The notes under the pieces: model-generated
The model's input: the letters and a program-made list of their open reading frames with translations, nothing else
Database searches by the model: none
What the model was told of the DNA's origin: nothing
Shown: positions 36,425 through 47,300 of the stretch, in pieces
Position numbering within the stretch: the first letter of the stretch is position 1
How the letters are laid out: every line of letters begins with the position of its first letter
Position numbers and translations under genes: made by a program
DNA from: Corynebacterium amycolatum
Lineage (GTDB): Bacteria; Actinomycetota; Actinomycetes; Mycobacteriales; Mycobacteriaceae
Length of the DNA stretch: 64,000 nucleotides
NCBI RefSeq assembly: GCF_016889425.1
Contig: NZ_CP069513.1
Span: 806,001-870,000, forward strand
Reading direction: 5' to 3'

Positions 36425-37495
36425 TTACTTCTTCAATCCTTCGTTAAGCGCTGCGAAGTAACGGTCGATGCCCCATGGGATGGAGAGCGGAGAGGGGTTC
36501 GAGGCGGCTCCTAGCGGGCCATCTTCGAGGAAGGCGATGTTGCCGTTCTTCACCGCTGGAATCTTGGAAAGCAGTGGATCCGTCTGCATATCCTTGACGT
36601 TCTTTTCATCCTCGGCTTTATCGCCCGAGGAGTAGGAGATGATGACATCGACGTCATCGAATTGCTCCGGGTTCTCAGTGGAGACTTCAACCCAGAACTT
36701 ATCGGCAGTCTTGGACTGTTCCTCGACAATCTTCGGTGCTGTAAGACCGTGGTTCACAAGGAATCCCATGCGTGGATCTTCCGTGGAGTAGAAACCAAGC
36801 TTGGATGGGTCGGAGCTGCCGCCGAAGGAGGTAAAGAGTGCCTTCTTACCCTTGAGGTTCGGGTATTTCTCAAGAGCGTCGGCAATAGTGACGTCTAAGT
36901 TCTCGGACAGCTTCTTGCCCTCATCGGCCTTGCCGATAGCCTTGGAGCTAATCAGGATCATGTCTTCCAATGAAGTACCCCATGCCATGTCTGGGTAGGC
37001 AATGACGGGCGCGATCTTGGAGAGTGTGTCGTAGTCCTCCTGCGAAATTCCGGAGTAAGTAGCAAGAATAATGTCAGGTTTTGTGTCTGCGACTTTTTCA
37101 AACGGGATGCCGTCGGTTTCATCGAAGAGCACCGGCTTCTTCTCGCCGGAGTCTGCGCCGAGTTCCTTCAGCTTCTCTTCAACCCACGGGAGGATGCCAT
37201 CGCCGTCATCGTCACCGTAGGTGGCCTTGCTCATGCCAACAGGTACCTGGCCCAGAGCAAGCGGGACTTCATGGTTCGCCCAGCCGACAGTCGCGATTCG
37301 CTGTGGGGCCTCCTTGATAGTGGTCTCTCCGAACGCGTGCTTAATGGTCACAGGAAACTGAGTGTTGGTGTCCGAGGCGCTGACACTACTGGCGTTGTTT
37401 TCACTGTTCGTGTCGCCGCTGCCGCAGGCTGCCATGGTGAATGCGATGGCTCCGCTGGCCACCGCGATTGCCAGGGTCCTGAAGGTTTTGTTCAT
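36425..37495 (-). CDS. Ferric-siderophore-binding lipoprotein
   Basis: The binding protein has about 356 aa with a lipoprotein signal (MAAC lipobox near residue 24). A cluster-8-type periplasmic-binding fold is indicated by PQRIATVGWANHEVPLALG and KPDIILATYSGISQEDYDTL (core PDIILATYSG). ATG 37495 has AAAGGA 6 nt upstream; the in-frame start at 37576 would place the DtxR-like box inside the coding region. It is the first gene of the five-gene iron operon. Confidence 0.92.
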   Translation of the reverse strand: MNKTFRTLAIAVASGAIAFTMAACGSGDTNSENNASSVSASDTNTQFPVTIKHAFGETTIKEAPQRIATVGWANHEVPLALGQVPVGMSKATYGDDDGDGILPWVEEKLKELGADSGEKKPVLFDETDGIPFEKVADTKPDIILATYSGISQEDYDTLSKIAPVIAYPDMAWGTSLEDMILISSKAIGKADEGKKLSENLDVTIADALEKYPNLKGKKALFTSFGGSSDPSKLGFYSTEDPRMGFLVNHGLTAPKIVEEQSKTADKFWVEVSTENPEQFDDVDVIISYSSGDKAEDEKNVKDMQTDPLLSKIPAVKNGNIAFLEDGPLGAASNPSPLSIPWGIDRYFAALNEGLKK

Positions 37496-37574
37496 GTAGG
37501 TCCTTTGTTGTGTGCGAAGAATCTCGTTGAGTACTTCTGAACCCAGCAGTTTACCGAATGTCGACAACAGCAAC

Positions 37575-37593
37575 AAAGGGCAGGCTACCCTAA
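37575..37593 (-). promoter_or_regulatory. Candidate DtxR/IdeR iron box
   Basis: On the minus strand the 19-mer TTAGGGTAGCCTGCCCTTT resembles the DtxR consensus TTAGGTTAGSCTAACCTWA at about 14-15 positions. It lies about 80 bp before the start of the siderophore-binding-protein gene, as expected for an iron-repressed operon. Confidence 0.7.
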
Positions 37594-37676
37594 AGGCAAG
37601 GGTGGTGTTGGGGTTGTGGCGTTGGGGTTAAAGTGTCGGTGTGCGTTGAGAGCCCTAAAGGCTTCCTCTATGCCCC

Positions 37677-38567
37677 CTACCGCTTCCGCAGCACCAGCAC
37701 CAGGTTCGACACCGCGAACTCGCGCAGCCCTGGCACGTGCACCATCCACCAGGCCCACCACGGGTGGTAACGCGGAAACGCGGCTAGCAGTTCACAGTCG
37801 CCAGCCTCCGCCGCAGCGCGCGCCCACTTCAAACCTTCACCGCAACCGACCTTGAACAGGGACTCGCCAAAGTAGTTCTTCGGCCGCTTGCCGTGCTTCT
37901 TCTCATACATGCGCCGCGCGCGGTCGCCACCCAGGTAGTGCGTCATCCCCATCTCGTGGCCGCCGAACGGGCCGTACCAAATGGTGTACGAGTAAACGAC
38001 CAGCCCGCCCGGCTTGGTTACACGCAGCATTTCCTCACCCATCGTCCATGGATCGGGCACGTGCTCGGCAACGTTCGATGAGTATGTCAGGTCAAAAGCA
38101 TCATCGCGAAACGGCAGTTCCAGCCCCGATCCGCGTACCGATGACTCCAGCTTGATACCCGCCGCCGCCATCTCGCCCACATCTGGTTCACAGGTGTAAT
38201 ATTCCACCCCACGCTGGGCAAATGCTCGGCCAAAGTACCCAGGGCCGCCGCCGACATCAAGGATGCGTTTGCCGCGCAGTGCGGTATTCGTCGTAACGCT
38301 TGACGACGTGCCCCCTGCGCCCGGCGACTCCGCCGTACCAGCGGTGCCCGTCGCATCCACCGCGCCCACTGAACCATCCGCGCCAGCCGCGATGCCTTCT
38401 AGGAGGCCGATGGTGTCCTCGGCAAGGTGCCCGTAGAAAATATCGGGATCGGTTTGCTCGTATTTGAAGTCGTTGAGCAGCCCAAATGAGCGCGACAGTG
38501 TAGCAAAGCTGCGCAGCTCTTTCAGAGCGGGCGGGACGATAAAAGCGGGAAAGCGAAAGCTGGTCAC
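37677..38567 (-). CDS. SAM-dependent methyltransferase of the envelope cluster (Rv0224c / MtrP-like)
   Basis: The class I methyltransferase has about 296 aa, with motif I ILDVGGGPGYFGRAF, EYYTCEPD (motif II) and SSNVAEHVPDPW. A Gly/Ala/Thr-rich insertion lies before motif I. The position next to a GT4 gene and the Rv0226c-0228-like block matches the mycobacterial Rv0224c gene. The corynebacterial homologue (MtrP) was linked to trehalose-mycolate transport, as I recall. I prefer GTG 38567 (MTSFRFPAFIVPP) because TAGATT lies exactly 7 nt upstream; the longer ORF from 38654 would leave only 6 nt to the divergent gene. Confidence 0.82.
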   Translation of the reverse strand: MTSFRFPAFIVPPALKELRSFATLSRSFGLLNDFKYEQTDPDIFYGHLAEDTIGLLEGIAAGADGSVGAVDATGTAGTAESPGAGGTSSSVTTNTALRGKRILDVGGGPGYFGRAFAQRGVEYYTCEPDVGEMAAAGIKLESSVRGSGLELPFRDDAFDLTYSSNVAEHVPDPWTMGEEMLRVTKPGGLVVYSYTIWYGPFGGHEMGMTHYLGGDRARRMYEKKHGKRPKNYFGESLFKVGCGEGLKWARAAAEAGDCELLAAFPRYHPWWAWWMVHVPGLREFAVSNLVLVLRKR

Positions 38568-38660
38568 GTCAAACAATCTAATGGACTGGTTGGGTTTGGG
38601 AGTATGGATTTGAGCTAAAGCGGCAACGAAAGCCGCGCCGAGCGTTAGGCTCATATTGTT

Positions 38661-39839
38661 ATGAAAATCTTATTGTTGTGTTGGCGCGACACTGGGCACC
38701 CCGAAGGTGGAGGCAGTGAGCGCTATTTGGAACGCGTCGCGGGTTACCTTGCCGGTCAAGGTCACACCGTGGTGTTCCGCACGGCCAGCTACCCAGGCGC
38801 ACCGACGCTGTCGCGTCGTGACGGCGTGACTTTCTCCCGCGCTGGTGGAAACTTCTCCGTCTACGTGCGCTCCTGGACCGCGATGCTGGGGGCTAGATTT
38901 GGCGTGGGGCCACTTGCCAAGGCGCTCGGCGGCAAGCCGGATGTCGTGGTCGATACCCAAAACGGTGTCCCCTTTTTCGCGCGGATTTTCTCCGGCGCAC
39001 CGACGGTGCTGCTGACACATCACTGCCACCGCGAGCAGTGGCCAGTGGCAGGGCCGATTATTAGCCAGCTGGGGTGGTTCATCGAGTCGCGTCTATCGCC
39101 GATGATTCACCGCCGCAGCCGCTACATCACCGTTTCCGAACCAAGTGCCGCTGAACTGGTAGAACTCGGAGTGTCGCCCGGGCGTATTGCGGTGATTCGC
39201 AATGGTGTGGACCCGATTCCGGAGGAATTGCAGTCGACCGAAATCATGGCAGACCTATCCGAGTGTGACGGTCCGGCACCGCATCTGGTGACGCTGTCGC
39301 GGTTGGTCCCGCATAAGCAAATTGAGCACGCCATCGATGTGCTCGCAGATCTCGTGCAGGACCGTCCAGGTGCGATTCTCGATGTTATTGGCTCGGGGTG
39401 GTGGCATGACAATCTCGTAGAATATGCCCGTGACAAGGGGGTTTCGGATCACGTGGTCTTCCACGGGCAGGCCACAGAGGCAGATAAACACCGCATCCTC
39501 TCCAAGGCGTGTCTGCATCTGATGCCTTCCCGCAAGGAGGGCTGGGGGCTCGCCGTCATCGAATCGGCGCAGCACGGCGTGCCGACGGTCGGTTACCGTT
39601 CCTCGGCGGGATTGCGCGACTCGGTCAACGACGGTGAAACTGGCCTACTGGCCAGCGATGAAGCTGACCTAATTACCAAGACACGACAGATTCTCGATAA
39701 CGGCGAACTGCATCGCGCCATGTCCAAGGCCTGCGTCGCCCGTGCCGCAGAATTTGGCTGGGACAAAACCGGCGAGGCAGTTCTGAATGTCTTGGAAAAC
39801 CCAACTCTGGACAATCTGCTACCTGCGGCGGGGCAGTAG
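38661..39839 (+). CDS. Glycosyltransferase family 4 protein (Rv0225-like)
   Basis: The 392-aa GT-B glycosyltransferase has the glycine-rich N-terminal loop GHPEGGGSERYL and, near residues 290-300, the E-x7-E motif of retaining GT4 enzymes (EGWGLAVIE). Donor and acceptor are not known. The location in the conserved envelope block suggests lipid or polysaccharide glycosylation at the cytoplasmic face. A TAGGCT box lies 9 nt before ATG. The 3' end overlaps the convergent membrane-protein gene by 21 bp. Confidence 0.87.
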   Translation: MKILLLCWRDTGHPEGGGSERYLERVAGYLAGQGHTVVFRTASYPGAPTLSRRDGVTFSRAGGNFSVYVRSWTAMLGARFGVGPLAKALGGKPDVVVDTQNGVPFFARIFSGAPTVLLTHHCHREQWPVAGPIISQLGWFIESRLSPMIHRRSRYITVSEPSAAELVELGVSPGRIAVIRNGVDPIPEELQSTEIMADLSECDGPAPHLVTLSRLVPHKQIEHAIDVLADLVQDRPGAILDVIGSGWWHDNLVEYARDKGVSDHVVFHGQATEADKHRILSKACLHLMPSRKEGWGLAVIESAQHGVPTVGYRSSAGLRDSVNDGETGLLASDEADLITKTRQILDNGELHRAMSKACVARAAEFGWDKTGEAVLNVLENPTLDNLLPAAGQ

Positions 39840-41651
39840 CGCTTCCTTTACTCCAGCCAATAGTCCCGCCAGTAGCCCAGCGAGCAGGCAAAGAGTCCAG
39901 ATTCCAAAGGCTATCCACGCAGCTGCATAGGCTCCCTGGCTTGGTTCTGTGGTCGGATCGATAACGCCGGGAACATGGTATAGCTGCAGGTCAGGCGTTT
40001 CATAGACGGGATCTAGCGCTGCCACAATGTCAGCTGAATCGCCGAAGTTGCCGGGCGAATTCTCCACTAGGACCCAGCCAACGCCCTGGTCCCGAAGGCT
40101 CTGGAGCGCAGACGCAAGCTCCTCCTTCCTCTTTGCACCGCCGAGCAGCGTACGCTCAACGGTTGTGGCTCCCTCGCCAGACACCGACTGCCCAGACACG
40201 ATCAATTCGCCGGAGCTCACCACCGGAGCGGGCAAAATCTTCGTAGCCGGGTCGAGGACAGGGCGCCCATTAATGATGCGGTAAGAACCGGCAGGTAGAA
40301 CCGCAACGCGATCGTCGTCAAGCGCGACGACACCGGAAACCGCCGACCAGCCCTCCCATGACGGAATGGGGCGGAGTGGAGCGACATCGGCGGGCAGCGT
40401 GGGGACAGCGGCAATGATGATGAGCGCGCTGACGCCAGTAGCCAACCACTGGCCGATATTGACGGTGGCGCTGCGAGCGCGGCGTGCCAGGTACTCCGCA
40501 CCGCTGGCGGCGAGGATGACATAGGCAGGGACAGCGAGCGCGATCCACTTCTGTGCATCGCGAAGCAGACCCGCCCCCGGGATGTGCTCGAGCGCCCAAC
40601 CCATCATCAAAATGCCCGGCGTTGTTGCGGCGAGAGCGACGAGCACAATGCTCACGGCGCCGGTGATAATCAGCCCCCGCCAGCGCTCTTGCGAATGCCA
40701 GACACGACGGAATCCCAGGCCCATGAGTACCAAGAGCACCAGCACCATGATCGCCGAAAAACCAGCCTCGCGAGTTAGCGGCACAGCCTGCTTATTCCAG
40801 ATACCGCCCAGCCCCAACAGGCTGCCGAGCGTGCCGACGTGTGCCTCTGCTCTGGCCGCAAATGCGGCAGCGCCAGCAACATCGGAGGACCTAGCTGCAC
40901 TCGGGTTCAGCAAAGATGCCACCAGCCATGGTGAACTGACCGCCACTGTTGTGGCCGCAACCCAAGCGCGGTCGCGGTTATTGCGGGCGGCAACAATGCC
41001 GGTGATACCAGCTAAAAGGGCACCGGTCGGTGTGAGGCCCGCAGCGGCAATGGCGCTGGTGCGCCACAAAGCACTACCCATCTGTGTTGCCAGAACTACT
41101 GCCGGAAGTAACAATACGGCGATGACCAGTGACCACTGTCCCTGGAGTAAACGCTCGACCACGAACGGGTTCCAGAGCAGCATCGTCGGTGCGATCAGCT
41201 GACTGGCCAAGCTCGGAGTCATGGGGATAAGGCCGGCACTGGATGCGCTACTGGTGCCAGAGCCGTGACGAGTGAACCTGCGGGCGAGCTCAGCAGCTGC
41301 AAGACCACCAATCAAACAGGCGCCCACCATGGCGAAGCGCACCCAATGGCTGGCATCCACAAAGTATCCCAGTGCCCACAGTGCGGTGTCCTGAGGGACA
41401 GCTCGTGCCGCAGCGGGGCCGAGTCCCAGGGCCGCGTCGGTAAGCGGTGGGTGATTGGGGATGACCATGTCGCGCAGCAGGAATATCGGCGCCCTAAAGC
41501 GACCATCAGCCGGGGCCTTGAGGGGCGCAAAGAGAGGCCAGCACACGGCAGCGGTCAGTAAGAGAATCCACGACAACACAAAAACCCAGGCGACTCGCTC
41601 CGAATGAGAGCGAGCCGACTGGGTCAGAGTAGTGTGGAAACGTTGTGTCAC
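39819..41651 (-). CDS. Polytopic membrane protein of the envelope cluster (Rv0226c-like, GT-C-like)
   Basis: The 610-aa protein has about 12-13 hydrophobic helices and an extracytoplasmic C-terminal domain before a final helix and RRR tail. The architecture is like GT-C glycosyltransferases, and the position corresponds to mycobacterial Rv0226c. Substrate is unknown. It starts at GTG 41651, preceded by TAATAT and 7 nt, a clear leaderless layout. Confidence 0.75.
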   Translation of the reverse strand: MTQRFHTTLTQSARSHSERVAWVFVLSWILLLTAAVCWPLFAPLKAPADGRFRAPIFLLRDMVIPNHPPLTDAALGLGPAAARAVPQDTALWALGYFVDASHWVRFAMVGACLIGGLAAAELARRFTRHGSGTSSASSAGLIPMTPSLASQLIAPTMLLWNPFVVERLLQGQWSLVIAVLLLPAVVLATQMGSALWRTSAIAAAGLTPTGALLAGITGIVAARNNRDRAWVAATTVAVSSPWLVASLLNPSAARSSDVAGAAAFAARAEAHVGTLGSLLGLGGIWNKQAVPLTREAGFSAIMVLVLLVLMGLGFRRVWHSQERWRGLIITGAVSIVLVALAATTPGILMMGWALEHIPGAGLLRDAQKWIALAVPAYVILAASGAEYLARRARSATVNIGQWLATGVSALIIIAAVPTLPADVAPLRPIPSWEGWSAVSGVVALDDDRVAVLPAGSYRIINGRPVLDPATKILPAPVVSSGELIVSGQSVSGEGATTVERTLLGGAKRKEELASALQSLRDQGVGWVLVENSPGNFGDSADIVAALDPVYETPDLQLYHVPGVIDPTTEPSQGAYAAAWIAFGIWTLCLLAGLLAGLLAGVKEALLPRRR

Positions 41652-41743
41652 GTGCCCTATATTAAATTATTTTTCGCTTTCCTCAGTGAAACTTAGGGTA
41701 AGCGAGAGCATGAGGCATCTTAAGGGCCTCGTGGCTTGGTCTC

Positions 41744-42904
41744 TTAGGCAGACTTGCTGCGAATGCGGAAGCCAATCACGATGAGAACCAGGCCGAGGAT
41801 ACCGAGGATCCACGGTGCGACAGTGCCACCGATAGTCAGCGACTTACGTGCTTCCTTAGCGCGGTCCATCTGACGGCCCTTGGAGCCTTCGTCCCACTGA
41901 GCGGTGTACTTCATCGCGGTACGGTTCTGCTCCTTGGCTTCCTTCTCACGGCCAGCCTTGGAAGCAATTTCTTCCGCTTCCTTGTCGTCCTTGGCGTAGA
42001 ACATGAACATCTCTTCAGTACCGTTGACGATCACGCCAGAGGTTGGCTCGACGCGAACAGTACGGACGTTGGTGTAGTAACGATCCAACTCGACGTCGTC
42101 GTCACCCTCCAGGCCCCACTTGTGAGCCGGGAAGCTCAGGCGCATGGAAGCCAGCGAGGACTTGTCAGCCTCGGTGAGCTTGCGGCCGTCGCGAGTGAAG
42201 TGCTCGGTCAGGGACTCGTAGAGGTTCTGCGGCGGAATGGTCATGGAGTACTTGTAGACCTTGACGCCATCCTGAGTTTCCTCACCGACGAAGTCGATCT
42301 CGAAGTTACGCATCGCCTGGACGTCATAGTACGGGTAGGACTTCTTCTGAGCACCAAACGGGAACTGGTACTGGATGCCCGGGCGGGTGAACGTCGGCGG
42401 CTTGGTGTCCGAACCACCCTGGGGTGCGTTAATGGCAACGCTGGAGATCGGGTCATCTACCGGGTACGCAGTACTGCGATCAACAGTGATGCGGTCGAGG
42501 ATCGCATTGATGAGGTTCTTCGGCTCTTTGCGGTCATCGCGCAGCAGGGTGGTACCGACCTGGAGAGTTGCGATCTTCTCGTCAGCCGGCTCCTCGATCT
42601 CAACGTGGCGCTTCGACTGCATCGGAGTCTTGTCGTTGATGAAGCAGTGGACCGGGAGGTCGCGCTTCTCTTCGTCCGTCTCTGCCTTGCAACGCGGGTC
42701 ATTCTTGCGGTTTGGCGTTGGCTCATTCTTGCCCAGCTGGCTGGAGTCCAACAGGGTGCCGTCGCGCACCTCCGTGATGGTGTCGCTCACAGTGTCAAGT
42801 GGGATGACCCGGAGGCGAGGCACCAGGAAGGTTGGCAGAAGGACGGCAATGACAATCAATGCAGCACCGATGATAATCAGTGCATGTCCGAGAGTTCTCT
42901 TCAT
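41744..42904 (-). CDS. DUF3068 (PorA-family) membrane protein, Rv0227c-like
   Basis: The 386-aa protein has an N-terminal helix (HALIIIGAALIVIAVLLP), a large extracytoplasmic region and a C-terminal helix (IGGTVAPWILGILGLVLIVIG, core WILGILGLVLIVIG) followed by a basic tail. This is the DUF3068 layout. A corynebacterial homologue was reported to be needed for lipomannan maturation and lipoarabinomannan synthesis (from memory). AAAGGA lies about 9 nt before ATG. Confidence 0.82.
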   Translation of the reverse strand: MKRTLGHALIIIGAALIVIAVLLPTFLVPRLRVIPLDTVSDTITEVRDGTLLDSSQLGKNEPTPNRKNDPRCKAETDEEKRDLPVHCFINDKTPMQSKRHVEIEEPADEKIATLQVGTTLLRDDRKEPKNLINAILDRITVDRSTAYPVDDPISSVAINAPQGGSDTKPPTFTRPGIQYQFPFGAQKKSYPYYDVQAMRNFEIDFVGEETQDGVKVYKYSMTIPPQNLYESLTEHFTRDGRKLTEADKSSLASMRLSFPAHKWGLEGDDDVELDRYYTNVRTVRVEPTSGVIVNGTEEMFMFYAKDDKEAEEIASKAGREKEAKEQNRTAMKYTAQWDEGSKGRQMDRAKEARKSLTIGGTVAPWILGILGLVLIVIGFRIRSKSA

Positions 42905-43100
42905 CAGCGGATAGTCCTTTAACTGTACGTAACTTTCTGCTGCAAAACCTAGCAGGAAGTTAGGAGTTATGTGGTGTGTTTTTAAAAAATAACTTGTCGG
43001 GAAAACAAAAGAGTTTTGGAAAAACAGGTCTGAACAGGATTTATTTCATAATAGAATACAAGTGATTTTACTCATTCCAGTATCCGTGTAAGAAAGTACT

Positions 43101-44357
43101 ATGACGTCCAAGGCATTTGCGGCAGCTCCAAGCGTTAGGCAAGACACAGCGTCGAGCGCTATGCCGAACCCTACGCCGAGCGCTATGCCGAACTCTGCCA
43201 CCACATTCCGCCCAGGCTTCCTGCCCTCGCTGGAGGGGCTGCGCGCTGTGGCTTCGATGGGCATCATCGGTACGCACGTCGCATTCCAGACCGGGCATGA
43301 TGTGGGAGCCCTGTGGGAACGCGTCCTCGGCCGCTTCGACTTCTTCGTGGCTGTTTTCTTCGTGCTGTCCGGATTCCTGTTGTGGCGTTCTCACCGCTCG
43401 GGTTATGGCGGAATCCCCCGTCGTAAAGCATTGGCCGATGCCGACGGCGGACGGAAGAAGAGCTGGGCGAAGTATTACAAGAAGCGCGTCGCGCGCATTA
43501 TGCCTGCGTACTGGGTGCTGGTGCTTATTGTGCTCATCGCACTGCCGGTGGGGCGTGGCGCGGATCTCAAGATTTGGCTGACAAACCTGACGCTGACACA
43601 GGTGTATTTCTCCGGCTCTCTGCACGGTGGGTTGACGCACCTGTGGTCATTGTCGGTGGAGGTCGCGTTCTACATCGCGCTGCCGCTGTTTGCCATCGGG
43701 CTTAGCCGGTTGGACCCACATCGCCAGCAGGGGCGCCGCATAGTGGCAATTTCCCTGCTCGCAATCTTGAGCTTCGGTTGGCCCTACCTACCGCTGCCGT
43801 ACCCGGAAGGCGTTAACCCGCATATTCAGCCGATCGCATACTTTTCCTGGTTCGCAGCTGGCATGATTCTCGCCGAGCTGGAATCGCTCCAGGGTGTCGA
43901 TACCGATGCTGCCCGCGCGAGGGTGGGAACCATGCAGCGCTGGGCGCGCCGCCGTTCGCTGTGGCTGGCTATCGCCGTGGGCGCGCTGGTGCTGGCTTCC
44001 TACCTGGGGCCCGAAGGACTAGTCGAGCTAACCAACTGGGAATTCACTCGCCGCCTGCTGTGTGGGCTGGTCTTCGGTGCCGCCATCATCGGCCCCTGGA
44101 CGATGGCGCCGGAATCGCGCTTCCTCGAACACCCCATCATGCAGGCGCTGGGGCGCTGGTCTTACGGCATCTTCCTCTGGCACGTGGCGATGCTCTCCAT
44201 CGCATTCCCGCTGCTTGGTGTGAAGCTATTTACCGGCCATCTGCTCAGTGTCACCATTGTTACGGTCGCACTGTCGATTCCCGTGGCCGCCGCCTCCTAC
44301 GCGCTCGTCGAGGAACCTGCCCGCCGCTTCTTCGCACGCGTCTGGGTCAACCGCTAA
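43101..44357 (+). CDS. Membrane acyltransferase 3 family protein (Rv0228 / TmaT-like)
   Basis: The 418-aa protein has about ten helices and acyltransferase-3 motifs: an N-terminal LRAVASMGIIGTHVAFQTGH (His near residue 55), RFDFFVAVFFVLSGFLLWRS, RIMPAYWVLVL and the SLSVEVAFYIALP glutamate motif. The corynebacterial member TmaT acetylates trehalose monocorynomycolate. If the host makes mycolates this is its likely role. A short duplication (SAMPNP-TPSAMPNS) marks the N-terminus. It is convergent with aftD. Confidence 0.82.
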   Translation: MTSKAFAAAPSVRQDTASSAMPNPTPSAMPNSATTFRPGFLPSLEGLRAVASMGIIGTHVAFQTGHDVGALWERVLGRFDFFVAVFFVLSGFLLWRSHRSGYGGIPRRKALADADGGRKKSWAKYYKKRVARIMPAYWVLVLIVLIALPVGRGADLKIWLTNLTLTQVYFSGSLHGGLTHLWSLSVEVAFYIALPLFAIGLSRLDPHRQQGRRIVAISLLAILSFGWPYLPLPYPEGVNPHIQPIAYFSWFAAGMILAELESLQGVDTDAARARVGTMQRWARRRSLWLAIAVGALVLASYLGPEGLVELTNWEFTRRLLCGLVFGAAIIGPWTMAPESRFLEHPIMQALGRWSYGIFLWHVAMLSIAFPLLGVKLFTGHLLSVTIVTVALSIPVAAASYALVEEPARRFFARVWVNR

Positions 44358-44363
44358 CGGCTC

Positions 44364-47300
44364 TTAATCAGCGGCGTTGTCGGTGTTGTCGACGTCGCTG
44401 TCGGTGTCGTCATCAGCACCGCCATCGGAAAGCATCGAGCAGCACGCCACGATCGTCAGCGCCGCCGTCACCAGTAACTGAAGCGGCCAGTCGGCACCGG
44501 CGTAGTCATCCTTCGGCCACGGGTTCGCCGCCAGCACCAAGCCCGCAATCGACATCGTCGCAGCAAGTGTCACAATAAGGGCGTTTCGCACGTTCAGCCA
44601 TGGCTTGACGACGTCCCCACGCTTCCGTGCCCAGAAAACCGCACCAAGGGTAGCGGCAACCACCACGAGGGCAACGACCACGCCAGGCCAGCTGGATACC
44701 AGTGTCACTGTCGCGGCAGCCGCAATGCCAATAGCCGCCCGCGGCAAGTCATTGCTCAGCGAAGACGCGGGAATCGGGGTGGTGAGAGCGAAGCGTCGCC
44801 AAGCGAAAGCCAGCCCCACAGTGACCAGTGCGTACACGGTTGCGAGTGCGCCGCCTGCCAGGATGCCAGTACGCCAGGTCTGCTGCGGTGGGTAGGTCAG
44901 CTCGACCGCACCACCAATACCGGCCGGAATCGTCCAACCCTGCTGCCAACCAGAGACCGTTACCGGCTTCATGGCGGCGCCTCCGACACGGAGCTCATGG
45001 CCAGCATTGACAGAGATTGGCAACCACACGATGCGATCGTGGTCGGCAGAGTCAATGGGATTGTTCAGATCGATTGGCGTCACTTTCTGCTGCTCAGCTG
45101 ACGGCGCGAAGTAGTCAGTCGAGGTGAGCGACACCCAATCGGACTTGGCATCGATGCGCCATGGCCCCGGTGAGAGCTCAATCTCTTCACCACAGGTCAG
45201 CTCGCGGTGATCAGAGCCGTCACCGCGCTGGAGGCTGGCCCACGGGGCTCCGATGCTGCTGCGGCAGGTATCAGCATCGACCTTTACCTTTACCGGCTTC
45301 GGAACGGTGAACAGGCGCACCAGCGTGCCCTCATGAATCTCCTGGCCGAAGACCCAACGCTGAGCCAGCGAAGAGGAATTCGGCACCACCGGGACACGAA
45401 CCGGCGTGAGGTCCTCCGCTATATCCTCGGTGGAAAGTTCCGCCTCTTCATCGGAATCGGGACTGCTGGATTCGAATGCGTCGAAGCCAGTGTCTCGCTG
45501 TGGAATCACCAGGCCTAGCTCGGAGATAGCGAAGCCTACAGGAGCAATCTTTGCTGTGATGAGCACAGATGTGGTCTTGCCGCCGGGCAGCGGAATACGA
45601 GTCGTCTCACCCGGGACCAACTGTACGGAGCTCGAAGCCGTATCAGTCTGGATGCGCAGTTGCACCGGAACGCGAGCACCGGTCAGGCTGAGCACTGCGT
45701 TATCGGTCGGTTCCTTCCACGACAGTTTGACCCACTCAGCCTGGCTCTTGCCCGCCAAGGGTTCCCACCAGGTGGAGGTGTCGCCGTCGAGCATTGCGGT
45801 GACCGAGTGGTCAGCCGATGCACCACCGACGTTGTATGGCTCAGAGGCCGACGACGAAACCTCAATTGTGGCGCGACCCGTTGCTGTCTGCGTCAGTGGC
45901 AGTCCCACGACGGGGTAGTCCGGAACGAGGTTGCGGACATATGAGTCCTCGTCTTCGGCCAGGATTGCTGACTCCGCGCCGACGACTTCACCATAGTTGC
46001 GGCCGCGGCGGGCGGGCGTGTCGGTGACAGTGCCGGCATTCTTGCCAGACAGGATGCGCACCGGAGCATCGGAATCGACTTCGTCAAGCCGCGGGAGCAC
46101 TTCGGGGCCGCCGGCGACCAGCGGTATCTGGGTAGTGTCTACCAACCGCGGTGAAAGTGCGTGATTGCGCAGCTCCTTCGGGCCCGCACCCCAAATCTGG
46201 ATAGCGGTATGGCCGTCCTCGTCCGCGAACTCCGCCACCTTTTCCATGGTCGGGGAGTCCTGCAGCGTGGAAGTGATGGCGCGCAGCGAATCGCCCCTCG
46301 AGGTAACTCTCAAGTCGTGGCGGACCAGCACGTAGCCGATACCGTTGTTGCGCAGGGTGGCATCCAGTGCCGGTACCTCACGGCCCCGAGTCAGTGAATT
46401 GCGCAGACCATCGAGGCCGCGAATCGCCTCTGGAGGCACTAGTGGCACGGTATCGCGGACGGCCCAGGGCACGTCGGCGAGCGGCTGGAGCGGTTCGTCG
46501 CGAGTATTGCCCCATGTCTGATCAGCAAACGGCGATGACGGCACCACCAGCGTGCGGGTGTCCTCGCCCTGCTCATTCAGCCAGTCGGCCGCTTCGTGCC
46601 AGTAGCCCGGAACCTCGGAAAAACCACCTGTCGGAGCGAGGCGTGCGCTCCACGCAGGGGCGGTGGCGCTGGCGATAACCACCAGAACCAGCATCGATGC
46701 GATAGCGCGCGGGTGCTTCTCCGGGTGTAGCCACTGCTGCCAGCCAGTGGTCGCTGAATCGCTCGCCGTCTCGTTCGTGTGCTCGTTCGCCGGCTCTCGC
46801 CACGGCCATGGCAGCTGGGCTGTCGCATGAGCGAAGCCGATGACAAGTGGCAGACGCACAATAGTGTCGAATTTGTGCAGGTTGCGCACTGCTGCGAGCG
46901 TGGAATCGAGCACCTCTCGAGCCGATTCCCACGCCAGCCCGAACGGCTCCGTCCAGGCCGCCATGATGACAAGCCCGATGAGCAGCATCATCAGCCACAT
47001 TCGACGCAGCGGAAGTGAGCGCATGACCAAGCCAAGTAGGCCAATCGCCGCTACAGCCAGGGTGGCGTAAATGAGAATGGGCTCCGCGACCAGCGCATTT
47101 CCGCCGACTCGCTCGAAAGAGACAAACGGTGTCCACGAGGTGGAACCGCGGAGCGTCTCGCCGAGACTCAACCAACGAGTGGTCACACCGGAGGACTCAA
47201 TGTAGTCCGTAAACGGTGGTGAGTACTTGCCCAGCAGGAGCAGCGGCACAATCCACCACATGCTGACCGCTGCACACGCAGCCAGCCAACCGCCGAGCAT

